Shown piece after piece: positions 1-8,113 of a stretch of 64,000 bases of DNA (within the stretch, counting starts at the first letter, position 1; every line of letters begins with the position of its first letter). This DNA comes from Rhizobium bangladeshense. Lineage in GTDB: Bacteria; Pseudomonadota; Alphaproteobacteria; Rhizobiales; Rhizobiaceae. The notes under the pieces were generated by a model, which had not been told where the DNA came from, did not search any database, and saw only the letters and a program-made list of their open reading frames with translations. The translations under genes and the position numbers were made by a program. The stretch is taken from NCBI RefSeq assembly GCF_001662075.1, contig NZ_LYPL01000010.1, positions 1 through 64,000 on the forward strand. Direction: 5' to 3'.

Positions 1-1
1 C

Positions 2-106
2 GCCAAGCTCAAACAATGGCGACGTCTCGCCACACGCTACGACAAACTCGCAGCCAATTTCCTCGGCTTCATCAAGCTGGCAAGCATCATGCTTTGGCTC
101 AAATAG
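2..106 (+). pseudogene. C-terminal end of an IS5-family transposase (cut by window edge)
   Basis: An open frame enters from the left edge and ends at TAG 104-106. Its 34 residues, with the motif RLATRYDKLAANFLGFIKLA and a terminal tryptophan-leucine-lysine, match the usual C-terminus of IS5-family (IS1031/IS427-like) DDE transposases, where 'TRYDK.A.NFL' follows the catalytic glutamate. Only this tail is visible, so whether the element is intact cannot be judged here. No terminal inverted repeat can be checked because the other end lies outside the window. The family call rests on a short but characteristic motif. Confidence 0.7.
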
Positions 107-124
107 TTAATTTGTCACCACGGC

Positions 125-168
125 CTAAAGCGCGTCGCATCAAATTTGATTCATGCGACGCGCTTTAG
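125..168. repeat. Long palindrome (16-bp perfect arms), intergenic repeat or bidirectional terminator
   Basis: Arms at 125-140 and 153-168 are perfect reverse complements over 16 bp around a 12-nt AT-rich loop whose core is itself nearly palindromic (ATCAAATTTGAT). It lies between the transposase tail and the convergent copC-like gene, so it could end transcription from both sides. There is no clear T-tract. A second element of the same design lies at 40336-40374, which points to a dispersed repeat family rather than a simple terminator. Confidence 0.7.
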
Positions 169-227
169 CCGTTTGTTTTATGCTTATCGTTGTCCCGGAA
201 CCGCTGCACACATCCGGGCGACATGCA

Positions 228-590
228 TTAAGGATCGACCCGGAACTGGTATCGGCCCTCGGCGCTGCGGCCGTCCATCGAGTGCACGCGCCAGTCGACG
301 GTATAGAGGCCGGGCGCCATGGCAGGATCGAGCGGAATCTTGAAGATCGACCCCGCAGGACCGGAGAGAAACGGCTTGCCTGTGGGAAGTGCCGTACCCT
401 CGGCATCGAATAGCACGGCCGTCGAACGGGCAAGATCGACCGGGCCGGTGAAGGTGAGCTCAAGATTGGCAGGAACGAGCTCTTGTTCCTGCTGTTGCGG
501 CGGAAGCGAGGCTTGTTCCAAGGCCGCAGACGCTTCACTTGCGGTGAAGAGAAGGGAGGCGAACAGACAGAATGACGCGATCGACTTCAT
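228..590 (-). CDS. CopC-domain periplasmic protein
   Basis: A 120-residue secreted protein. It has a signal peptide (MKSIASF..., cleavage near ASA-AL around residue 22) followed by one CopC/YobA-type beta-sandwich domain: LELTFTGPV, then VLFDAEG, then the terminal block LYTVDWRVHSMDGRSAEGRYQFRV. I start at the ATG at 590, which begins the signal peptide and has GGAAG upstream; longer in-frame starts add a basic tail before it. CopC proteins bind copper in the periplasm. Here the N-terminal His after the signal peptide is absent, and the C-terminal 'DGH' motif reads DGR, so classical copper ligands appear lost. There is no CopD partner nearby. The function is therefore uncertain; it may be a structural CopC-fold protein. 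Confidence 0.75.
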   Translation of the reverse strand: MKSIASFCLFASLLFTASEASAALEQASLPPQQQEQELVPANLELTFTGPVDLARSTAVLFDAEGTALPTGKPFLSGPAGSIFKIPLDPAMAPGLYTVDWRVHSMDGRSAEGRYQFRVDP

Positions 591-1116
591 GATGGTCTTC
601 CTTGTGCCGATCCGCATGTGCCCGGAGCCCTCATGCTTCCGTGACGCCACGCCGACGCATCACTATTAACGCTGCGGGGGATGATTTCGATCCCTAGTTC
701 TTGCGATAAGGCGCACCGGCTGCAGCTGGCGGTCTTTCGGCAGCGCGGCGATCAGGTCGGCAAGCCGCTGCCAGAATTGCCGGAACGACCTGGATAACGT
801 TGGGCCGCTTTTCATCTCTCTGCCTGTCCTCATCGCCGGGGATCTCGAACTGAGACCCCGGGATCTCGAACTGAGACCCTGGGATCTCGAATTGAGACCC
901 TGGGATCTCGAATTGAGAATGTACTCTCCGTCGGCCTCGGCTGGAATCATACAGAGGTCTTGGAGCGAGAATCTTTCGGATTATAGAAAATGGGCATTTC
1001 ATCACATGTTGAGCAAAAGCTTGATCAGCGCGATTGAATTGCCGCCGCTTACGGTCTTATAGTCCGTGTCGACGACACCCGATGAATTGCGGGGCAAAAG
1101 GGAAGGAGACCCGATC
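591..1116. other. 526-bp intergenic region without a supported gene
   Basis: This gap holds the 21-bp tandem repeat (839-918) and the leader of the downstream dehydrogenase. Short minus-strand frames cross it, but their proteins are either low-complexity heptad translations of the tandem repeat or proline/arginine-rich shadows with no ribosome binding site, so none is called. Confidence 0.6.
839..918. repeat. 21-bp tandem repeat, about 3.8 copies, each copy a small hairpin
   Basis: Units begin at 839, 860, 881 and 902. The consensus is GGGATCTCGAAYTGAGACCC plus one variable base, and the last copy is truncated after GAGA. Within each unit GGG-TCTC and GAGA-CCC can pair (apart from one bulged A), so the array is four successive short stem-loops. 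Copies 1 and 2 carry GAACT, while copies 3 and 4 carry GAATT. The array is intergenic. Confidence 0.85.
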
Positions 1117-2160
1117 ATGACCAAAGTCCGTGCGCTGGTGCTGGAGCGCCAGCATGAGCTTGCGCTTCGCGATATCGATCTGCCGCTGGAGACAGGACCG
1201 GGGCAGGTCAAGATCAGGGTTCATACCGTCGGCGTCTGCGGTTCGGACGTGCATTATTACACCCACGGCAAGATCGGTCCCTTCGTCGTCAACGCGCCGA
1301 TGGTGCTCGGTCATGAGGCGGCGGGCACGGTGGTCGAGGTCGGCTCCGGTGTCACGCATCTGAAAGTCGGCGACCGCGTCTGCATGGAGCCCGGCATCCC
1401 CGACCCGAACTCCAAGGCAAGCCGGCTCGGCATTTACAATATCGATCCCGCCGTCAGTTTCTGGGCGACGCCGCCGGTTCATGGCGTGCTGACGCCGGAG
1501 GTCGTGCATCCCGCCAACTATACCTTCAAGTTGCCCGACAATGTCAGCTTTGCCGAGGGCGCGATGGTCGAGCCCTTCGCGGTCGGCATGCAGGCGGCGA
1601 GCAAGGCCAATATTGCGCCGGGCGATACCGCTATCGTTCTTGGCGCCGGCCCGATCGGCACGATGGTGGCGATTGCCGCCCTTGCCGGCGGCTGCGCCCG
1701 GGCGATCGTTGCCGATCTCGCCCAGCCGAAGCTCGATATCGCCGCGCAATATCAGGGTGTCATCCCGGTCAATATCCGCGAGACGAATCTGATCGAAGAA
1801 GTGGGCAGGCTGACCGACGGCTGGGGCGCCGACATCGTCTTCGAATGCTCCGGTTCGCCGAAGGCCTGGGAGACGATCATGGCGCTGCCGCGCCCGGGCG
1901 GCGTCATCGTCGCCGTCGGCCTGCCAGTCAATCCTGTTGGTTTCGACGTCTCGACGGCGACGACCAAGGAAATCCGCATCGAAACGGTGTTCCGTTACGC
2001 CCATCAATATGAGCGCTCGATCGCGCTGCTCGGCTCGGGCCGCGTCGATCTGAAGCCGCTGATATCGGAGACCTTCACATTCGAGGATTCGATCAAGGCC
2101 TTCGATCGGGCCGTTGAGGCGCGGCCGAGCGACGTTAAGCTTCAGATCGTCATGGAGTAG
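1117..2160 (+). CDS. Zinc-type NAD(P)-dependent polyol dehydrogenase (xylitol/sorbitol dehydrogenase type)
   Basis: A 347-residue medium-chain dehydrogenase that oxidises a sugar alcohol to the ketose, most likely xylitol to D-xylulose. The catalytic zinc ligands are visible: Cys41 (VGVCGSD), His66-Glu67 (GHE) and Glu152. The Rossmann motif GAGPIG is at 176-181. The start at 1117 has GGGAAGGAG directly upstream; the longer in-frame start lacks this. The lobe that holds the structural zinc in most relatives lacks its four cysteines (it reads PGIPDPNSKASR), so this subclass has only the catalytic zinc. It stands alone, with no polyol transporter adjacent, so the substrate is inferred from family resemblance only. 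Confidence 0.85.
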   Translation: MTKVRALVLERQHELALRDIDLPLETGPGQVKIRVHTVGVCGSDVHYYTHGKIGPFVVNAPMVLGHEAAGTVVEVGSGVTHLKVGDRVCMEPGIPDPNSKASRLGIYNIDPAVSFWATPPVHGVLTPEVVHPANYTFKLPDNVSFAEGAMVEPFAVGMQAASKANIAPGDTAIVLGAGPIGTMVAIAALAGGCARAIVADLAQPKLDIAAQYQGVIPVNIRETNLIEEVGRLTDGWGADIVFECSGSPKAWETIMALPRPGGVIVAVGLPVNPVGFDVSTATTKEIRIETVFRYAHQYERSIALLGSGRVDLKPLISETFTFEDSIKAFDRAVEARPSDVKLQIVME

Positions 2161-2175
2161 GGCGCCGCACCACGT

Positions 2176-2745
2176 CTATGAGTGCCCGGCACTCGGTCTC
2201 ATCTTGCGAAGGGCAAGCGCGGCGGCTGCGACAATAGCCGCCGCTCCGACCGCGATCAGCAGGTGGCGGTGAAGGGGGAGGTGGCCCAATGTCTGCTGGA
2301 TTCCGTGCCCGAAGAGATAACCGAGCGCGGTGAAAAGCTGTCCCCAGGCCAGTGCGGCTACCGCATTCAGGACGACGAATTTTCCGGTCGATATCCTGGT
2401 CGTCCCGATGACGACGGGGCTGATCGTCCGCAACCCGACCAGGAAACGAAAGGCAAGGATGAAGCCGGTGGGATAGGTTTCGAGAAGCCGGGTGACGCGG
2501 GCAAGCGCCCGTCTTTCCAGTAGCCCACGGACGAGGCTCCATCGGGCGGCGTATCGGCCGGCAAAGAACCAGAACTGGTCGCCGGCGAAGGATCCGGCGG
2601 TTGCCGCAGACGCTGCCGCCCAGTAGTTAAGCAGGCCGCGATGAGCGACCACGCCGCCTAGGAAAGCGGCCGTTTCGCCTTCGAAGGCGGCCCCGAGAAA
2701 GATTGCCAGCAGGCCGTAATTCTCAATCAGCAGTTCGATAGACAT
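2176..2745 (-). CDS. DedA-family membrane protein
   Basis: A 189-residue integral membrane protein. It has the DedA signature of an N-terminal re-entrant region (FLGAAFEGETAAFLGGVVAHRG), then an amphipathic stretch FAGRYAARW, then FILAFRFLVGLRTISPVVIGTTRISTGKFVVLN, and hydrophobic C-terminal helices. DedA proteins are thought to move lipid carriers or phospholipids across the inner membrane and support membrane homeostasis; the substrate of this one cannot be read from sequence. It is convergent with the polyol dehydrogenase upstream and divides that gene from the flavoprotein operon. Confidence 0.85.
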   Translation of the reverse strand: MSIELLIENYGLLAIFLGAAFEGETAAFLGGVVAHRGLLNYWAAASAATAGSFAGDQFWFFAGRYAARWSLVRGLLERRALARVTRLLETYPTGFILAFRFLVGLRTISPVVIGTTRISTGKFVVLNAVAALAWGQLFTALGYLFGHGIQQTLGHLPLHRHLLIAVGAAAIVAAAALALRKMRPSAGHS

Positions 2746-2785
2746 GGCGGCCCGCCCCCAGCTGTTTCGAAGCGTCAGCTCAAGA

Positions 2786-4147
2786 CTAAACCGGCTTCAG
2801 ATCGCCGAGCAGCGTCGGGATCAGTTCCGACACCGTGGGATGGATCGGCACAGACCATTTCAGCGTGGGATAGGTTGTGCCGGCATTCATCGCGTCGATC
2901 AGACCGTGGATCACCTCGTCGCCCTCAATGCCCAATATCGCAGCACCAAGGATTTCCTTGGTTTCGGCATCGGCCACCACTTTCATGAAGCCCTTGGTCT
3001 CGCCGCGCTCATTGGCTCGGCCGACGCGGCTCATCGGGCGGGTCGAGACCATGATCCTGCGCCCCGACTCGCGCGCCTGCTTCTCCGTCATGCCGACGCG
3101 GCCAAGCGGCGGGTCGATATAAAGCGCATAGGCGGGGATGCGGTTCGAGACCTTGCGGTCGTCGCCGTCCAGCAGATTGGCGGCGGCGATCTCGAAATCA
3201 TTGTAGGACGTGTGGGTGAAGGCGCCACGACCGTTGCAGTCGCCAAGCGCAAAGATGCCCTCGACATTGGTGGCGAGCTTATCGTCGACGGTGATATAGC
3301 CGCGTTTGTCGGTGGCGACGCCGGCGGCCTCGAGGCCGAGATCGTCGGTATTCGGCTTGCGGCCGGTGGCGATCAGCACGTGGCTCGCTTCGATTTTCGC
3401 CGAGCCGGCGGTGACGCTCACGCCGTCGCTATTTCTTGCGAAACCGATATCCTTCGCATCGGTGTGCACGCCAATGCCTTCCGAACGCAGGATCTCGGCG
3501 ATCGCGTCGGATATATCCTCGTCCTCGCGCGATGCGAGCTTCGGGCCGTGTTCGATGACGCTGACCGCGGCGCCGAAGCGGCGATACATCTGCGCGAATT
3601 CCAGCCCGATATAGCTGCCGCCGATGACGGCCAGATGCCGCGGCAGCATGTCGAGATGAATGATCGAGGTGCTGGTGAGGTAGTCGATGTCATCGATACC
3701 CGGCAGTTCGGGAATGACGGGCCGCGCGCCGACATTGAGGAAGATGCGCGGCGCGCTCAGCGTCTCGCCGTTGACGCTGACGGTCTTCGGATCCTCGAAG
3801 CGGGCATGACCATAGATCACGTGCATGCCGTCCATCCCGGAAAACCAGCCGATCAGGCCGTTGCGGGCATTCATCGTCACCGTTTCGGCGCGGGCTCTGA
3901 CCACCTTCATGTCGATGGCGATGTCGCCCGGAATATTGACGCCGTAAGCGGCAGCACTTCTGGCGACATGGGCGGCACGGGCGCTGGCGACCAGCGTCTT
4001 CGTCGGCATGCAGCCGGCATTGACGCAGGTGCCGCCAAGGAATTTGCGCTCGATCAGCGCGACCTTCATGCCCTTTTCGACCATGCGGGCGGCGAGGAAC
4101 GGGCCGGCCTGACCGGCGCCGATGACGATGGCGTCTAAGCTTTTCAT
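2786..4147 (-). CDS. FAD-dependent pyridine nucleotide-disulfide oxidoreductase (MerA/Lpd-like)
   Basis: A 453-residue class I flavoprotein disulfide reductase. FAD-binding GAGQAG is at residues 10-15. The redox pair is Cys41/Cys46 in GGTCVNAGCMPTK. An NAD(P)-binding GGSYIG lies mid-protein, a second FAD motif (GDCNGRGAFTHT) follows, and the C-terminal His-Glu pair is in IHPTVSELIPT. It lacks the N-terminal heavy-metal domain and the C-terminal cysteine pair of true mercuric reductases, so annotation as MerA would be misleading. It starts inside the stop of the upstream DUF4126 gene (ATGA overlap at 4144-4147), so the two are co-translated. The physiological substrate is unknown. Confidence 0.85.
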   Translation of the reverse strand: MKSLDAIVIGAGQAGPFLAARMVEKGMKVALIERKFLGGTCVNAGCMPTKTLVASARAAHVARSAAAYGVNIPGDIAIDMKVVRARAETVTMNARNGLIGWFSGMDGMHVIYGHARFEDPKTVSVNGETLSAPRIFLNVGARPVIPELPGIDDIDYLTSTSIIHLDMLPRHLAVIGGSYIGLEFAQMYRRFGAAVSVIEHGPKLASREDEDISDAIAEILRSEGIGVHTDAKDIGFARNSDGVSVTAGSAKIEASHVLIATGRKPNTDDLGLEAAGVATDKRGYITVDDKLATNVEGIFALGDCNGRGAFTHTSYNDFEIAAANLLDGDDRKVSNRIPAYALYIDPPLGRVGMTEKQARESGRRIMVSTRPMSRVGRANERGETKGFMKVVADAETKEILGAAILGIEGDEVIHGLIDAMNAGTTYPTLKWSVPIHPTVSELIPTLLGDLKPV

Positions 4148-4605
4148 GACATGGCCACCACGACCAGCGCCGCACCGATGACGGCGACGGCATCCTCGAT
4201 GAGGGCGGCCGGCAGGTCCTTGCCGAAGGAGGCGGCCAGCCTGGCGCGAACGGCGGCACCGCCATAGGTGCCGATGACGGCGCCGATCACGCCGGCGATC
4301 AGCCCGCCGAAGAGCAGGCCGCTGGCGGCGCCGATCGTCGCCCCGGCGAGCGCCCCGGTGACGATACGGGCGCCAAACTGCACCGGCACCTTGCGCGACG
4401 GCGTCGAGGGCAGCTGATCGGTGATCAGCTCGACGATGGCGAGAACCGTGAAGATCCACGGCGTCCACCGGTAACCCATGAAGGCAAGCGGCGTTTGCGA
4501 GACGTCGAACCAGCCGAGTGCGGCGCCCCAGGCGACGGCAGCGGGCGCGGTCATGGCGCGCAGGCCGGAGATGACACCGATCAGCAATGCAAGAAACAGA
4601 AACAT
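4144..4605 (-). CDS. DUF4126 membrane protein
   Basis: A 153-residue, glycine- and alanine-rich membrane protein. It starts FLALLIGVISGLRAMTAPAAVAWG and has several predicted transmembrane segments; the block DQLPSTPSRKVPVQFGARIVTGALAG is typical of DUF4126. No biochemical role is established for the family. Its stop overlaps the start of the flavin oxidoreductase by four bases, implying a two-gene operon and perhaps a shared redox or membrane function. Confidence 0.8.
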   Translation of the reverse strand: MFLFLALLIGVISGLRAMTAPAAVAWGAALGWFDVSQTPLAFMGYRWTPWIFTVLAIVELITDQLPSTPSRKVPVQFGARIVTGALAGATIGAASGLLFGGLIAGVIGAVIGTYGGAAVRARLAASFGKDLPAALIEDAVAVIGAALVVVAMS

Positions 4606-4696
4606 GCGCGATCCCCTTCATTGCCGGCGTCGTGCCGCGTGAGGGAAGGTTGCACATTGTCAGGCGCGTGGCAATTCGCCCTGCCGAACCGACGGT

Positions 4697-5884
4697 TTAG
4701 TTGGCAAAGGCGGCGATGCCGGTGATCGCCCGGCCGATGATCAGCGCGTGGATGTCGTGCGTGCCCTCATAGGTGTTGACCACCTCGAGGTTGACGAGAT
4801 GGCGGGCGATGCCGAATTCGTCGGAGATGCCGTTGCCGCCGAGCATGTCGCGGGCCGCGCGCGCGATCTCCAGCGCTTTGCCGCAGCTGTTGCGCTTGAG
4901 GATGGAGGTCAGTTCCACTGGCGGATGGCCTTCCTCCTTCATGCGGCCGAGCCGCAGGCAGCCCTGCAGGCCGAGCGAAATTTCCGCCGCCATGTCGGCG
5001 AGCTTCCTCTGGATCAGCTGATTGGCGGCTAGCGGCCGGCCGAACTGCTTGCGCTCCAGCGTATATTGCCGTGCCCTGGCATAACAATCCTCGGCGGCGC
5101 CGAGCGCGCCCCATGCAATGCCGAAACGGGCCGAGTTAAGGCAGGTGAACGGTCCTTTGAGGCCGGTGACGCCGGGCAGAAGATTTTCCTCCGGCACGAA
5201 GACTGCGTCCATCACCACTTCGCCGGTGATCGAGGCGCGCAGGCCGACCTTGCCATGGATGGCCGGGGCCGAAAGCCCCTTCCAGTCCTTTTCGAGGATG
5301 AAGCCGCGGATGAGGCCGTCCTCGGTCTTGGCCCAGACGACGAAGACATCGGCGATCGGCGCATTCGAGATCCAGGTCTTCGAACCTGTAAGGCTGTAGC
5401 CGCCGTCGACCTTCTTGGCGCGGGTCGCCATCGAGCCGGGATCGGAGCCATGGTCGGGCTCGGTCAGGCCGAAGCAGCCGATCCATTCGCCGGCGGCCAG
5501 TTTCGGCAGGTATTTCAGCTTCTGCGCCTCAGACCCAAAGGTTTCGATCGGCACCATAACCAGCGAGGACTGCACGCTCATCATCGAACGGTAGCCACTG
5601 TCGACCCGTTCGACCTCGCGGGCGATTAGGCCGTAGGCGGTGTAACCGAGACCGGCGCCGCCGTAATCGGGGGAAATCGTCGGACCGAGCAGGCCGAGTT
5701 CACCCATTTCGCGGAAGATTGCGGGATCCGTCTTTTCATGGCGGAAGGCGTCGAGAACGCGGGGCGCAAGCTTTTGCTGCGCGTAGGCATCGGCGGTATC
5801 CTGCACCATGCGCTCCTCGTTGGTCAGCTGCTCCACCAGGCGGAACGGATCGGCCCAGTCAAAAACCTCGCGCGTATGCTGCAT
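4697..5884 (-). CDS. gcdH: Glutaryl-CoA dehydrogenase (acyl-CoA dehydrogenase family)
   Basis: A 395-residue acyl-CoA dehydrogenase, predicted to oxidise and decarboxylate glutaryl-CoA to crotonyl-CoA in lysine/tryptophan breakdown. Features typical of the GcdH branch include SGYRSMMSVQSSL near residue 100, the FAD/substrate segment GCFGLTEPDHGSDPGSM, and the catalytic glutamate in NTYEGTHDIHALIIGRAITG close to the C-terminus. The length matches GcdH. It stands alone, and the divergent neighbour is a cupin gene. The subfamily call rests on these motifs; another short-chain acyl-CoA substrate is possible but less likely. Confidence 0.85.
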   Translation of the reverse strand: MQHTREVFDWADPFRLVEQLTNEERMVQDTADAYAQQKLAPRVLDAFRHEKTDPAIFREMGELGLLGPTISPDYGGAGLGYTAYGLIAREVERVDSGYRSMMSVQSSLVMVPIETFGSEAQKLKYLPKLAAGEWIGCFGLTEPDHGSDPGSMATRAKKVDGGYSLTGSKTWISNAPIADVFVVWAKTEDGLIRGFILEKDWKGLSAPAIHGKVGLRASITGEVVMDAVFVPEENLLPGVTGLKGPFTCLNSARFGIAWGALGAAEDCYARARQYTLERKQFGRPLAANQLIQRKLADMAAEISLGLQGCLRLGRMKEEGHPPVELTSILKRNSCGKALEIARAARDMLGGNGISDEFGIARHLVNLEVVNTYEGTHDIHALIIGRAITGIAAFAN

Positions 5885-6056
5885 GGCGGCGTCTCCTCAC
5901 CCACGATTCAGGCTTCCTCGCTCAAGGTCGCATAGACCCGCCAGCCGATTGCGTCAACAGAAGCCAGCCTATCGAAAATACGGGGCGCGCCATCTTTTCA
6001 AAAGTGTCGGCATGCTCCACTTTGCCCGCGTTCGATTCTGGAACGAGGAGGCGGAA

Positions 6057-6395
6057 ATGTCGTCAAGCGATCTGTTCGTATCGGCCGAAGGCGCTGAATG
6101 GGTCAATCCGGAGCCCGGCGTTACCAGGCGCATCATGACCCATCTGCCGGAGATGATGATGGTGGAAGTCGCCTTCGAGAGCGGTGCCGTCGGTGCGGCC
6201 CATTCGCATCCGCACATCCAGGCGAGTTATGTCGCCGAGGGCAGTTTCGAGGTGACGATCGACGGGCGGACCGAGGTGCTGCGGCAGGGCGGCAGTTTCA
6301 TCGTGCCGCCCAATCTCGTCCACGGCGTCAAAGCGCTGGAAAAAGGCCGGCTGATCGATACGTTCACGCCGCACCGGGCCGAGTTCCTCAAATAG
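6057..6395 (+). CDS. Small cupin-domain protein (KdgF-like)
   Basis: A 112-residue single-domain cupin. The metal-binding motif 1 reads HSHPHIQASYVAEG, with a histidine pair but Gln/Ser in place of the usual glutamate; motif 2 is FIVPPNLVHGVKA. Related proteins such as KdgF act on unsaturated uronates, while others are simple binding proteins. The ATG at 6057 has GAGGAGG upstream and is preferred to the longer upstream frame. It is convergent with the downstream LysR gene, and the stop codons nearly touch. Confidence 0.8.
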   Translation: MSSSDLFVSAEGAEWVNPEPGVTRRIMTHLPEMMMVEVAFESGAVGAAHSHPHIQASYVAEGSFEVTIDGRTEVLRQGGSFIVPPNLVHGVKALEKGRLIDTFTPHRAEFLK

Positions 6396-7355
6396 TCACG
6401 TTTCGGCGTCCGACCGGTGCGCCGGTCCGGCGGCGGTGACATAGGGCGGCACGAAGTGTGCATCCTTGCCGCGCACCGCCTCACGCAGGAAGTCGATGAC
6501 GGCGCGCACCCGCGGCGCCTGTTTCAGATCGCGGTGGCAGGTGATCCAGTACTGGCGCTTGAGGTCGATTTCCGCGGGCAGCACCCGCACCAGCTCGGGA
6601 TAACGGCTGGCGAAAAAATAGGGCAGGATGCAGAGGCCGAGGCCGTTTCGGGTGGCGGTCAACTGCGCGAAGATGCTGGAGCTCTGGAACTGCGGCTTGA
6701 TGCGCGGATGCACGTCGCTGAGATAATCCAGGCCCGGCGCGAAAATCATCTCCTCGATATAGCTGACGAAGGGATGCTCAAGCAGGTCGTCGCGGCAGGT
6801 AATCGCCGGCGCCTTTGCCAGGTAGTCGCGGGAGCCGTAGATCTGCAGGTGGTAGTCGGTGAGCTTCTCGGCGAAATAGGGCCCGCCCTTCGGCTCGTCG
6901 AGCACGACCGACAGATCGGCCTCCTTGCGAGAGAGCGACATGATCTGCTGGATCGTTACCAGTTCGAGCGACAGATGCGGGTGCTGGGCGGCAAACCGAT
7001 GCAGCACGGTCGCGAAGAAGAAATTGGCAAAACCTTCCGGGGCGCTCAGGCGCACCAGGCCGCGCTGCGCCATCGAGCCGTCAGCGAGGTCGGCGCGCAG
7101 CCGCTCGGTTTCCTGCTCCATCTTCTCGGCCGTCTCGACGAAGCGCGTGCCCATGGCCGTCAGCACATAACCGCGCGGATTGCGCTCGAACAGCTTGACC
7201 TTGAGGGCGAATTCCAGCCGGTCGATGCGCCGCGAAACAGTGGCATGGCTGGAGCGCAGCTGGCGTGCAGCCGTCGACAGCTGCCCGGTGCGGGCGACGG
7301 CTAGAAAAAACTGCAGATCGTCCCAGGTAAACTGCGGTGGATTGTTCATCGCCAT
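6396..7355 (-). CDS. LysR-family transcriptional regulator
   Basis: A 319-residue LTTR with an N-terminal winged helix-turn-helix (WDDLQFFLAVARTGQLSTAARQL, then SHATVSRRIDRLE) and a two-lobe effector domain starting near residue 95 (VRLSAPEGFANFF). The HTH resembles regulators with few autologous targets. No operon is divergent within 180 bp except the small membrane-anchored protein at 7540, so the target cannot be named. Two adjacent ATG codons could serve as start (7355 or 7349). Confidence 0.85.
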   Translation of the reverse strand: MAMNNPPQFTWDDLQFFLAVARTGQLSTAARQLRSSHATVSRRIDRLEFALKVKLFERNPRGYVLTAMGTRFVETAEKMEQETERLRADLADGSMAQRGLVRLSAPEGFANFFFATVLHRFAAQHPHLSLELVTIQQIMSLSRKEADLSVVLDEPKGGPYFAEKLTDYHLQIYGSRDYLAKAPAITCRDDLLEHPFVSYIEEMIFAPGLDYLSDVHPRIKPQFQSSSIFAQLTATRNGLGLCILPYFFASRYPELVRVLPAEIDLKRQYWITCHRDLKQAPRVRAVIDFLREAVRGKDAHFVPPYVTAAGPAHRSDAET

Positions 7356-7539
7356 TTCTTTCGTTCAGCAACCAATAACGCATAGCATGGTCTTGCGCTA
7401 TTTAAACAATTCATTGTTTTTATTTGTATTTTAACTTCGAGACGACGCCGGTGAGAAACTGGTGATGCCTCGGCGGGGGTGCTTTCCGCCGTTAGGCGCG
7501 AATGCTACAGGGCCGCGTTTGCATTCTGAGGAATTATTG

Positions 7540-7779
7540 ATGAAAAAATTGGTTCGCCTGCTGCTGACGATCGCGATCGCATTCGTCGTCGTCATCGGTT
7601 TTCGCTGGTATCGCTACGTTACCAACACCGACAGCCCCTATGACGAAGTCGGCATCACGCTCAACACATCCATGCCGGGCCCGCTGAATGCCTGGGGCTG
7701 CGCCAAGCTGAAGGAAACCTTCAGCGGCGCCTTGCCTCCCCACGGCTGCGCTGCCGGGAATGGGACGCAATGGAAATAA
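7540..7779 (+). CDS. Small single-pass membrane or secreted hypothetical protein
   Basis: A 79-residue protein with one N-terminal hydrophobic segment (VRLLLTIAIAFVVVIGFRW), followed by about 55 polar residues with two cysteines (WGCAKLKETF and PHGCAAG) that could form a disulfide outside the cytoplasm. GAGGAA precedes the ATG at good spacing. I do not recognise a family. It stands alone between a LysR gene and the ABC transporter, and the longer in-frame start lacks a ribosome binding site. Confidence 0.65.
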   Translation: MKKLVRLLLTIAIAFVVVIGFRWYRYVTNTDSPYDEVGITLNTSMPGPLNAWGCAKLKETFSGALPPHGCAAGNGTQWK

Positions 7780-8113
7780 CGGCAGGCTGAAACGCGCGGA
7801 ATGTGCCAGAGACGAAGGATCAATAGACGATTGGTCCTTCGTCGAACGCTGCCAGCCCTGCACAACCGTCGAAACTGCCCTAATTCTAGCGCTGTGCGCT
7901 CACTCTTTGCGCCTCCTGGAGGCTTGGGTCGAAATTGTGCAGCCCTCGTTCTGTGCAAAAATGAACAGATACTGTTTGGAATTAGTTATAAACCACCCGT
8001 TGCCTCAGGGGAGAATTTCCATGATCGTAAGATGAGAGGCGGTCGTTCTGAGGAGCGCGACCGGCCAAATTTGAACAGATCGGTAATCTGGCCAATCTCT
8101 GGGAGGAGAGAAT
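7780..8113. other. 334-bp intergenic region upstream of the ABC importer
   Basis: No supported gene. Frames here are short, lack ribosome binding sites and read as shadows. The segment presumably carries the promoter and control site of the importer operon. It contains repeated TGAACAGAT-type words (near 7960 and 8070) whose meaning I cannot settle. GGGAGGAGAG precedes the first gene. Confidence 0.5.

Noticed and set aside
694..1005. Minus-strand frame translating the 21-bp repeat as SQFEIPG heptads
   Set aside because: The repeat unit length is a multiple of three, so several frames stay open across it. There is no ribosome binding site and the flanking residues look random.
2744..4138. 464-residue plus-strand frame
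   Set aside because: It is the antisense shadow of the flavin oxidoreductase; rich in Ala, Arg, Asp and His, with no family motif.
2786..4147. Annotation as mercuric reductase (MerA)
   Set aside because: The N-terminal metal-binding domain and C-terminal cysteine pair are absent and no mer genes are nearby; only the general disulfide-reductase fold is supported.
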